A program made the translations under genes and the position numbers. DNA of 64,000 nt from Sphingobium lactosutens DS20. Its GTDB lineage: Bacteria; Pseudomonadota; Alphaproteobacteria; Sphingomonadales; Sphingomonadaceae. Below, piece after piece: positions 34,690 through 41,796 of the stretch; the stretch's first letter is position 1, and each line of letters begins with the position of its first letter. The notes beneath the pieces were generated by a model. The model worked only from the letters and a program-made list of their open reading frames with translations, made no database searches and was not told the origin of the DNA. The DNA lies in the NCBI RefSeq assembly GCF_000445105.1, contig NZ_ATDP01000056.1:1-64000 (forward strand), in the 5' to 3' direction.

Positions 34690-35184
34690 ATGGACGTCGA
34701 ACCCTCGGCAGAGCTGAAATATGAAGACGGAGGGGACAGTTCGACGCGGGCTACTGAAGGTCTTGCTAATGTCATCGGCTACCACCTGCGTCTAGCACAG
34801 GAGGCATCGTTCGCAGCCTATGCGCGGCGGGTCGGAGACACCCACATATGGCCCGGCTGGTATTCACTGTTGCGGATCATCCACGACAATCCAGGCATTA
34901 ACCAGACAGAGCTCAGTATCGCTGCGGGACGCGACAAATCAACCCTTACAACGTCACTGCGAGAACTGGGCAAAGCCGGCTTGGTAGTAAAAACGCGGGA
35001 CGGCAGTGACCGTCGTAATCTTCGACTTTCTTTGAGCGCGAACGGGGAAGAACACCTGGCGCGGCTGGAAAATCATGCTTTGGCACATGATGCGGAGATC
35101 GATCGTATCGTGGGCAGCAATGAACGCGCGAGATTCCTGGATACTCTGAAACGGCTAGCATCCGAACTAGCGAACCAATGTTGA
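34690..35184 (+). CDS. MarR-family transcriptional regulator
   Basis: A 164-residue winged-helix protein. The pattern NQTELSIAAGRDKSTLTTSLRELGKAGLV then DGSDRRNLRLSLSANG is the MarR recognition helix and wing. It ends the catabolic cluster and is the only regulator in it, so it is the best candidate to bind the palindrome at 26547-26592. Binding is not shown. Confidence 0.9.
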   Translation: MDVEPSAELKYEDGGDSSTRATEGLANVIGYHLRLAQEASFAAYARRVGDTHIWPGWYSLLRIIHDNPGINQTELSIAAGRDKSTLTTSLRELGKAGLVVKTRDGSDRRNLRLSLSANGEEHLARLENHALAHDAEIDRIVGSNERARFLDTLKRLASELANQC

Positions 35185-35244
35185 ACCGCAGTGAGTAAAC
35201 TGAATGGTGTTAAAGTATTGCTGATTGCTTCCTTACTACTGCAC

Positions 35245-35262
35245 AACCCGCGCGGGTTTTTC
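35245..35262 (+). terminator. Possible intrinsic terminator after the MarR gene
   Basis: AACCC-GCGC-GGGTT followed by TTTTC gives a short five-pair stem with a four-base loop and a T-run about 60 bases after the stop. It is short but in the right place to end the catabolic operon. Confidence 0.6.
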
Positions 35263-35353
35263 ATTTAGGGACACAAGTGTTGATTGCCACTGAGATGTGA
35301 CCCGGGGTTTCCATTGAGAATTGGCTCTGACTCACTTTTGCTGGTGGTTAGCC

Positions 35354-35527
35354 TCATGTTGCCCCTACCAATCGGGCCTCGAGCAGATCGAGCTTTGCCC
35401 GGCCATACATCTGTCGCTTGATAAGTTTAAGACGCGTGATCTGTCCCTCGGTCTGGCCGTTCGACCATGGTGAGACGATTGCGTTTCGGACGTAAGCGCC
35501 GACGGAAGGTGGCGTTGACGCGGCTTG
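35354..35527 (-). pseudogene. 3' end of an ISL3-family transposase
   Basis: On the minus strand the frame reads VRNAIVSPWSNGQTEGQITR then LKLIKRQMYGRAKLDLLEAR and a stop at 35354. The WSNGQTEGQI..LK..KR.MYGRA motif is the conserved C-terminus of ISL3-type transposases. The rest of the protein (over 300 residues) is absent. The terminal inverted repeats of the element could not be placed with confidence. Confidence 0.8.
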
Positions 35528-35845
35528 TCAGGCTTTCCGGCGTGTCCGCGGCGCCCATTTTTTCGCGAGCGCTTCCAGCCTTGCCTCGATCAAGGGGATA
35601 TCGGGCTGGGCGTTGGGATCATGGTCGTCGCCGAGAGTATCGAGCGCTTCTTCATCATATTCATGCTGAGGGTCGCCGAGCGCTTCGAGCTTTTCGGCAT
35701 AGCCCCATGGCCCGCCACAGTCCTCCGGCGGGCGCATGCCTACTGCATCGAGGATGAGCGGATATGTCAGGTGCGGGCTGGCCGCGCTGACGCGCTCGAT
35801 CTTGACGCTATGCTCGATTTTAGCCCACAAGTCTTGCAAATGTAC
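35528..35845 (-). pseudogene. pRiA4b ORF-3-like passenger gene, N-terminus missing
   Basis: The minus-strand frame carries DLWAKIEHSVKIERV, then LILDAVGMRPPEDCGGPWGY, EKLEALGDPQHEYD and a basic end (KKWAPRTRRKA). This is the C-terminal half of the pRiA4b ORF-3-like / IS1096 TnpR-like family. The frame stays open to 35977, but the extra N-terminal 45 residues show no resemblance to the family. The stop abuts the transposase remnant, so an internal deletion joined the two genes. Confidence 0.75.
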
Positions 35846-35990
35846 GGTGGGTTCGATAGAGAGACCCTCCGTCGAACTCAGGTGACAAGTATCTGTTTTC
35901 AGGCGAAAATGTCGATGTGGTACTTTTCGTGGCATTTGGGTCAGTAGTTTCGAATATAGGCTCTGTATATCAGTCACTTAGCCGTTGAGT

Positions 35991-36013
35991 GCGAATCCCT
36001 CCCTCTCCGCCAA
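35991..36013 (+). other. 3' fragment of a tRNA-Ser gene (putative attachment site)
   Basis: GCGAATCCCTCCCTCTCCG (35991-36009) followed by CCA matches the T-loop, T-stem 3' strand, acceptor 3' strand and CCA end of a bacterial tRNA-Ser. The upstream 70 bases do not supply the 5' acceptor strand, D arm or anticodon arm, and the T-stem does not pair. So only the 3' part is present, as expected at the far end of an island integrated into a tRNA gene. CCTCTCCGCCAA recurs at 10199-10210. Confidence 0.65.
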
Positions 36014-36357
36014 TTTACATCGACGCATGTCTGGCGATTGCCGTGTCTGAGCTGTGAGCCGATGCCAGGCGATCTGCCATTTATGCGGCTATCCGGGTTT
36101 TTCCTGGTTTCCACGATACATGCCCGCCAGCTTGAGCGTGTTCATGGGCAGACCGAAGATACCGCTTTCAAACTCGTGGCGATACAATCCTGCGAGATGG
36201 AGACTCGCTCAACGCGCGGCCTCAAGCTCCTGATGAAGGTGATGTCGACACAGGGGGCGTGGAGGCGCCCCGCCTCATGCGCGCGTTTTCCCGGATGGGA
36301 ATGCAGATAGGTTGATATAGTCTGCGGCCGTCGCCAGTCTGATCCGGGCGTCCATAG
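36014..36357. other. Intergenic stretch with no recognised gene
   Basis: About 340 bases follow the tRNA fragment. A 90-codon open frame (36038-36310) shows no family resemblance, and neither strand shows a clear RBS. A GGGGCG/CGCCCC hairpin lies near 36253-36272. Nothing else was recognised. Confidence 0.4.
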
Positions 36358-36390
36358 AAAAAGGCCGCCCCAGCGTGGGAGCGGCCTTTC
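36358..36390 (-). terminator. Intrinsic terminator of the autotransporter gene
   Basis: AAAGGCCGC (36360-36368) pairs with GCGGCCTTT (36381-36389), and an inner CCC/GGG extends the stem. On the minus strand the hairpin runs into a five-T tract, about 20 bases after the autotransporter stop. Confidence 0.9.
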
Positions 36391-36408
36391 CTTTGTTCAA
36401 ATGGCGAC

Positions 36409-39400
36409 TCAGAAGCGGAATTTCAGGCTTGCGCGATAGCTCTGATATTCCACGTCGCTGCGCCAGGCGGTCGTATCCGCCGACAGGCTGATGTCGACAT
36501 TGCCGGTCGTGACGGTCAGGCCACCACCGATTTCCGCCCAGTTCTTGTCCTGACCGCCCAGCGCGAAGGGTGCGAGCGGGCCGGTGCCGCCGATCAGGTT
36601 CGCCTGCAGGAAGGCGGGCTGATCGCGGAACTCGTGGACGTAATTGGCGGTCAGATAGGGGCGGAAACCGCCGCGATCGGACTTGACCGTGGCGCCCAGG
36701 CGGCCCTGCGCGCTCTGGATCGCCTTGCGCTGGATGACCAGCGCTGCATCCCCGCCATATTCAGCCAGATTGCCCGAGCTGATATAGGCGCCACGCAGCG
36801 CCGCGCGCGGCACGATGCTAAATGCGTCGGTGCCCAATGCCTTGCTGAGGCCGATTTCACCCGACAGCGCCAGTTCCTGGTCGCTGCCATAGAGGGTGTA
36901 GGGCGTCGTGCCGACCGAGAAGGACCGGCGCGAGCGCGTTGCCATGGTGCCTGCGCTGCCGACCGCGTCGAGCTTCAGCCCGCCAAGGTCGAACGCGCCA
37001 TAGACGGTGCCCTGATACAGGCGCGCCCGGCCCCAGTCGCTGGCGGCCGTCTTGCCCTTCAACTCGCTGAACGAGGCGGAAAGACCAACGACGCCATTGT
37101 CCCCGAACGCCTTTTCCACACCCAGCGCGGCATACCAGCCGTCGAACGTGTCGCGGCCCATCGGCATGATCGAGCGCATCGGCTGCGCTTTGCCGTCGAT
37201 ATAGCCGCCCGCAAGGAACGCGCTCATGTCGTCGGGCAGCACGCCTTCGCGCGTCACGCTTTCATTACCGCCCTGGTCCATGCCGAGGTCGATATTGTTG
37301 AGGCTTGCGGCTGCCAACTGCATCGGCTGGCCCGTCATGGTCAGCGTGCCGCCCATGGCTCCGCCATCCAGCTTGGTCAGGCGGTCACGATAGAAACGCG
37401 CCATATTATCGTTGAGCACTTCGCTCATCGACGTCTTGAGCGTTTCGGTGCGCGGCGCCATCGCCTCCAGCGTCGCCTGGATGCCCTCGACGCTCAGCAG
37501 GTCCGCCTCGCCATAGAGATTGGCGTAGTTGGCGTAGAGCGACCGGTTCTGGTCGAGCAGCTGGGCAAAGCTGGTCTGCGTGACCGATGCGCCATTGACG
37601 ACATCGGCATAGAGCCCGGCGTCGATGCGCATGGAAACGGCATTGTCGCTGTAGCTCAGCACGGGCTTGAGGATCGCGGTCAGCTGCGCGGGCTGTTCGA
37701 AGCTGCCCTCGACACCGCCTTCGGCCGTGACGAAAGTATAGCTGTCGCCATAGCGCGGGCGGGTGCCGCTGGTGGCGCCGATGGCCACGCGGCCACCGAC
37801 CGAAGCGACGCCGTCATCGCCCGCTTCGCTGGTCTTGACCGCCAGCACGTCGGACGTGCCATTGGGGCCGATATCGATGTGCAGGGTGCTGCCGGACGTG
37901 AGGATCGCATTGCCCTCGACCGTCAATGTGCCGACCGTGCCGACGCCGCCGGGCGCGATCGTGCCCATGACGTTGGTGAGGAAGGGGGTGCGCACCGTGC
38001 CGCTGCCAGATAGCAGGCCCGACAGCAGGAAGTAATCGCCGGTGCTGTTGAGCGCACCATCGACATTCACGCGGCCGGCCAGATGGGCTACGTCCATCTC
38101 GCTGGTCAGCGATCCTTCGCTGGTGATGTCGAGCGCGGCTTCCGTGCCCGAAATCGTGAAGCGATCAATGGTCACGTCGGTGTCGAGCGTGGTGGTGCCC
38201 GCCGCGCTCAGCGTCACGTCATAATAGCGGCCGATGATGCCTTCCGACGCGACCGGATCGATATTATTGGGGACAAATCCGCTCGCGCCGGGCAGGCCGT
38301 TGGCCAGCGTCGCGTCGGGCAGGGCCGTCGCGGTGACGTCGCCTTCCGCCTGCGGCTGCGCGGTCGTATCCAGCGATACATTGGCGGCGGTGGGGCTGCG
38401 CTCGGCGATTTCCACCTTGCCCTTGTTGTTCGTGACGGTCTTGCCGCCCGTGCTGGTGGCGGTTTCCGTCCCGTCCGTCACCGGTTCGCCATCGACGATC
38501 AGCGTCTGCGTGCCGACATCATAGCAAATGTCCGACGAGCCGTCGGTCGGCTGATAGCAGAGCTGGCCGAACTTCTGCGCGTCATCCTGGCCGAAGGCGC
38601 CCGCGCCCGGCGAGGTCGGAACGCCGTTCACCAGCGAACCGGTGCTGTCGATGATCCGGTAATTGGGGTCGAGCGCCGTCACCCAGTGATCGGCGTCGCT
38701 CCAATTGCCATCGCCCGCCTTGGCGGTGGCGTAGCGATACGGGTTGTTTTCCGCGATCCAGTCCCAGAACAGGTAGAGCGGCTGATAGAAGGACGTGCCG
38801 CCATAGGAGCTTTCGGGCTGGTCGAAGAAATAGCGGCTGCCGCCCGACAAAACACCCAAAATCGTCTTTTCATCGAACGTCTGATCCAGGATCAGCGGGC
38901 CGCCTGAGTCGCCGCCCGCCGTATTGCCTTCATTGGGCAGCGCGTCATCCTTGAACGCGTTGAAGTCGAACGGATTTTCGCGATCCGGATCGTCGAAATC
39001 CGTCTGGTAGAGATTTTGCGTATAGCCGCCGGCCGAGCCGAACAGGAAGCTGTCGACATCATCCAGCGAGCCAAGCATGCCGAGGAAATTCTCGGCCGTC
39101 TTGCGGCGGAAATCGATGCCGCCGCTATTGCCGGTCGTGCCGCTGCCGGTGCGGCCATAGCCGGTGATGGTGACATGATAGCCGGTGCCGGCCGTTTCGC
39201 TGATCGCGTCGGGCGCGGGCAGGGCGGAAAACAGCATCGTCCATGTCGGCACATCGGCGGCGGGCGTGTCCAGCGTCGCCATCGCGACGTCGCCATAAAG
39301 GAAGCTGAGCGCCGGCGGATCGAGCGAGTCGGGATGATAGGCGATATTGTTGACGTTATAGACGCTAAGCGATGTGTTGGTGCGATAGCCGTTCGAAATC

Positions 39401-39750
39401 CAGTCGATCAGGCCCGGACGGGCGTCATTCTGGAAGGCGAAGGCCACGGGTACGCCGCCATTGACCGTGCTGTAATCAGGCGTCGTCAGGTCGTTCACGC
39501 AGTGGGCCGCGAAGATCACGGTCCGCGGATTGATCAGCGTGCCGGTGCACACAAATCCGTCGTCGCGATACATGATGCCGACGCCGTTCACGTCGCTGCC
39601 GTCGACAATGTCGTCCGGAGTCAAATTGTCGTTCGGCACGACCGCCTGTGCGGCAGGTGCGATGCTCAGCGCTGCGGCAGCGACGGAGGCAAAGAGGCTG
39701 GAACGACCGGCGCGCGCCAGCATCCCCGCCCCATTCTTACGAATGTGCAT
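36409..39750 (-). CDS. Autotransporter with trypsin-like serine protease domain
   Basis: A 1113-residue type V secreted protein. A signal peptide ends near AAQAV. The protease domain shows the chymotrypsin-type triad: His in IFAAHCVND, Asp in YGDVAMATLD and Ser in TAGGDSGGPLI. A beta-helix-like passenger follows, then a C-terminal autotransporter barrel ending in Phe (RASLKFRF). The ATG at 39750 has a GGGGAG RBS. The gene stands alone with its own terminator. Substrate and whether the passenger is released are unknown. Confidence 0.92.
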   Translation of the reverse strand: MHIRKNGAGMLARAGRSSLFASVAAAALSIAPAAQAVVPNDNLTPDDIVDGSDVNGVGIMYRDDGFVCTGTLINPRTVIFAAHCVNDLTTPDYSTVNGGVPVAFAFQNDARPGLIDWISNGYRTNTSLSVYNVNNIAYHPDSLDPPALSFLYGDVAMATLDTPAADVPTWTMLFSALPAPDAISETAGTGYHVTITGYGRTGSGTTGNSGGIDFRRKTAENFLGMLGSLDDVDSFLFGSAGGYTQNLYQTDFDDPDRENPFDFNAFKDDALPNEGNTAGGDSGGPLILDQTFDEKTILGVLSGGSRYFFDQPESSYGGTSFYQPLYLFWDWIAENNPYRYATAKAGDGNWSDADHWVTALDPNYRIIDSTGSLVNGVPTSPGAGAFGQDDAQKFGQLCYQPTDGSSDICYDVGTQTLIVDGEPVTDGTETATSTGGKTVTNNKGKVEIAERSPTAANVSLDTTAQPQAEGDVTATALPDATLANGLPGASGFVPNNIDPVASEGIIGRYYDVTLSAAGTTTLDTDVTIDRFTISGTEAALDITSEGSLTSEMDVAHLAGRVNVDGALNSTGDYFLLSGLLSGSGTVRTPFLTNVMGTIAPGGVGTVGTLTVEGNAILTSGSTLHIDIGPNGTSDVLAVKTSEAGDDGVASVGGRVAIGATSGTRPRYGDSYTFVTAEGGVEGSFEQPAQLTAILKPVLSYSDNAVSMRIDAGLYADVVNGASVTQTSFAQLLDQNRSLYANYANLYGEADLLSVEGIQATLEAMAPRTETLKTSMSEVLNDNMARFYRDRLTKLDGGAMGGTLTMTGQPMQLAAASLNNIDLGMDQGGNESVTREGVLPDDMSAFLAGGYIDGKAQPMRSIMPMGRDTFDGWYAALGVEKAFGDNGVVGLSASFSELKGKTAASDWGRARLYQGTVYGAFDLGGLKLDAVGSAGTMATRSRRSFSVGTTPYTLYGSDQELALSGEIGLSKALGTDAFSIVPRAALRGAYISSGNLAEYGGDAALVIQRKAIQSAQGRLGATVKSDRGGFRPYLTANYVHEFRDQPAFLQANLIGGTGPLAPFALGGQDKNWAEIGGGLTVTTGNVDISLSADTTAWRSDVEYQSYRASLKFRF

Positions 39751-40071
39751 GATAAACTCCCCATAGACCGGAGGCGAAGCTAACCAACGGAATTGGCGAA
39801 GACAATTGGCGGGGCAAATAAAGTTTATGCCTGTCGTAAATTAGTCACTGTGCTGCCGATCGACTTTCATCGGGACTGGCCGTCTCTGTGCCGCTGGTCC
39901 ATCTCGTCTGTCTTTCGCCTATCACGTCTTTGCCCTGCTTGCGTCGCTGACTGTTACGCGCACGTTCCGTCCATCTGGTCCTGCCTTGCGTATCGCGGCT
40001 CTTCTGCTTAAGCATGAGGGCAAGTTCCGATCCCAAACGGGGTCGGCGATACAGAAGAAGCGAGTTACGGC
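39751..40071. other. Divergent intergenic region between the autotransporter and ppx
   Basis: About 320 bases contain the autotransporter RBS (GGGGAG on minus, near 39755-39761) and presumably its promoter. A more AT-rich part lies near 39815-39845. No RNA gene or clear repeat was recognised. Confidence 0.4.
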
Positions 40072-40500
40072 ATGGTGCAGCAGAGCCGCCCATCGCCGCA
40101 GAGTTCCGGCCCGTCCGGCGGTTATGTGGGCAAGCATGCCCGTTCCGGATCGGGCAATGGGAGCAAGGCTGCGGCCATTCCTCCCCCGGCAAAGCAGCGG
40201 GGCTTTTCGTCCGCGGGCGCGCGTGACCGGCGATCCTATGCCGCCATTGATCTGGGCACCAATAATTGCCGGCTGCTGATCGCCAAACCATCGGCTGACG
40301 GGTTCATCGTCGTCGATGCCTTTTCGCGCATCGTCCGGCTGGGCGAAGGATTGGCGTCGTCGGGACGGATCAGCGACGCGGCAATCGACCGGGCCATCGC
40401 GGCCCTCTCCGTCTGCGCCGACAAGCTGCGCCGCCGCCATGTGACGCTTGCGCGATCGGTCGCGACCGAAGCGTGTCGCCGCGCATCCAACGGATCGGAA
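40072..40500 (+). pseudogene. ppx: Exopolyphosphatase (Ppx/GppA), N-terminal fragment
   Basis: The frame has a basic N-terminus and then AAIDLGTNNCRLLIAKP (the phosphate-binding start of the Ppx/GppA fold), IVRLGEGLASSGRISDAAID and VTLARSVATEACRRASNG. That is roughly the first 120-140 residues of a protein usually near 350-500 long. From about 40500 the sequence becomes the antisense of gcrA. The open frame accidentally runs on through antisense gcrA into the permease gene, giving a 532-codon frame that is not one protein by homology. The exact breakpoint is uncertain by about 10 bases. Confidence 0.8.
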
Positions 40501-40703
40501 TGCTTGCGGGTGGGTGCGGCGGCGCGCTTGGGCGTCTCGTTCGCCTTCACCGGGGACGGGCGGGATTGCAGGCCAAGGCGATGCGCCTTGCCGATCACCG
40601 CGTTGCGGCTGACGCCGCCCAGTTCCTCGGCAATCTGGCTGGCGGTCAGGCCGCGTTCCCACATCGCCTTGAGCTGGTCGATGCGCTCGTCAGTCCAGGA
40701 CAA
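40500..40703 (-). pseudogene. gcrA: GcrA cell-cycle regulator, N-terminal fragment
   Basis: The minus strand encodes SWTDERIDQLKAMWERGLTA then SQIAEELGGVSRNAVIGKAH and RLGLQSRPSPVKANE, the conserved DNA-binding N-terminus of GcrA. A TTG start at 40703 has AAGGAG nine bases upstream and gives the usual N-terminus. After about 68 residues the frame enters antisense ppx, so the linker and the zinc-cysteine C-terminal domain are missing. GcrA works with CcrM methylation in alphaproteobacteria; an intact copy would be expected elsewhere. Confidence 0.8.
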
Positions 40704-40821
40704 TGAAAAACTCCTTACAGATTTGGGATCACTCCCCATATGGGAAGCCCGCGCATCAGGTTCAAATCCTTTGGACCTGAACCCTTGCAGCACAACGGAC
40801 CAGCCGATAGTCGATCCCACC

Positions 40822-41670
40822 ATGAACGACCAGCCCAAAATTGCCGCCGACTCGCCCTTTGCCGAGCCGGGCGTCCCGCAAATTCGCAACGTGAACTGGG
40901 CCGGGACCTGGGCGCTCTACCGCAAGGAGGTGCGCCGGTTCCTGAAGGTGCAGTTGCAGACGGTATGGGCGCCGGCGATCACGACGCTGATGTTCCTCAT
41001 CATCTTCATCGTCGCATTGGGCGGGAGCGGGCGAACGGTATCGCTGCGCGGCGAGGCGGTGGCCTTTGCCGATTTCATCGCACCGGGCCTCATCATCATG
41101 GGCATGATCAACGCCTGTTTCGCCAATGCCAGCTTTTCGCTGATGGTCGGCAAGGTGCAGGGAACACTGGTCGACTATCTGATGCCGCCGATTTCGGTGG
41201 GGGAATTGCTGTTCGCGCTCGCGGCGTCCTCGGTGACGCGCGCGGTGTTCGTGGGCTGCGCCCTGTGGCTGGCGATGGCCATGTGGCCGGGCGTGCATGT
41301 GACGCCGGCGCATCTGTGGGCGGTGCTGTGGTTCGGATTGCTCGGCACCAGTTTCATCGCGTTTCTGGGCGTGCTGACCTCCATCTGGGCGGAAAAGTTC
41401 GACCATGGCGCGGCGATCACCAATTTCGTGATCGGGCCGCTGGCGCTGCTGTCGGGCACTTTCTATTCGATCGACCGGCTGCCTGCCTTTTTTCAGGGAA
41501 TCAGCCACGCCAACCCGTTTTTCTACATTATTTCGGGCTTCCGCTATGGCTTCGTCGCGGCGGCGGATACCAATGTCGTGGTGGGCAGCGCGGTGCTGCT
41601 GGGGCTGAACCTGCTGTTCGGCGGGCTGTGCTATACGCTGTTGCGGCGCGGGTGGAAGATCAAGGCCTGA
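40822..41670 (+). CDS. ABC-2 type transporter permease
   Basis: A 282-residue inner-membrane protein with about six spans and the ABC-2 signature region (AITNFVIGPLALLSGTFYSI, then ISHANPFFYIISGFRYGF). It resembles the YadH-type multidrug/lipid export permeases. The ATG at 40822 is chosen because the longer frame is an accidental fusion with upstream remnants. No ATPase partner lies beside it. The neighbouring rearrangement may have removed it, or it may be encoded elsewhere. Confidence 0.88.
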   Translation: MNDQPKIAADSPFAEPGVPQIRNVNWAGTWALYRKEVRRFLKVQLQTVWAPAITTLMFLIIFIVALGGSGRTVSLRGEAVAFADFIAPGLIIMGMINACFANASFSLMVGKVQGTLVDYLMPPISVGELLFALAASSVTRAVFVGCALWLAMAMWPGVHVTPAHLWAVLWFGLLGTSFIAFLGVLTSIWAEKFDHGAAITNFVIGPLALLSGTFYSIDRLPAFFQGISHANPFFYIISGFRYGFVAAADTNVVVGSAVLLGLNLLFGGLCYTLLRRGWKIKA

Positions 41671-41673
41671 TCG

Positions 41674-41796
41674 TCAGAGGAAGGCCGCGAATAGTGGCCC
41701 CGCGAGCATGAGGATGAACAGGATCGCGGCGGCCAGCATCCAGTGATGCAGGCGGGGAGGGCGTTCGCGCGCCTCCCCATCCTGCGGCAGACGCAT
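41674..41796 (-). CDS. Small single-span membrane protein coupled to ugd
   Basis: A 40-codon frame starts with ATG overlapping the ugd stop (ATGA), which suggests translational coupling. The product has a charged N-terminus (MRLPQDGEARERPPRLHHW) and one membrane span (MLAAAILFILMLAGPLFAAF). No family is recognised. The overlap and clean topology argue that it is real, but it could be chance. Confidence 0.5.
   Translation of the reverse strand: MRLPQDGEARERPPRLHHWMLAAAILFILMLAGPLFAAFL

Noticed and set aside
36038..36310. 90-codon open frame after the tRNA fragment
   Set aside because: No recognisable domain, RBS or neighbour support; both strands are equally open here.
40740..40800. tRNA-like string GGTTCAAATCC near the permease start
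   Set aside because: It looks like a T-loop, but no acceptor, D or anticodon arm or CCA end can be folded around it.
40072..41670. Single 532-codon gene encoding Ppx joined to an ABC permease
   Set aside because: The middle part is antisense gcrA and the permease has its own ATG at 40822; an accidental open frame is more likely than a true fusion protein.
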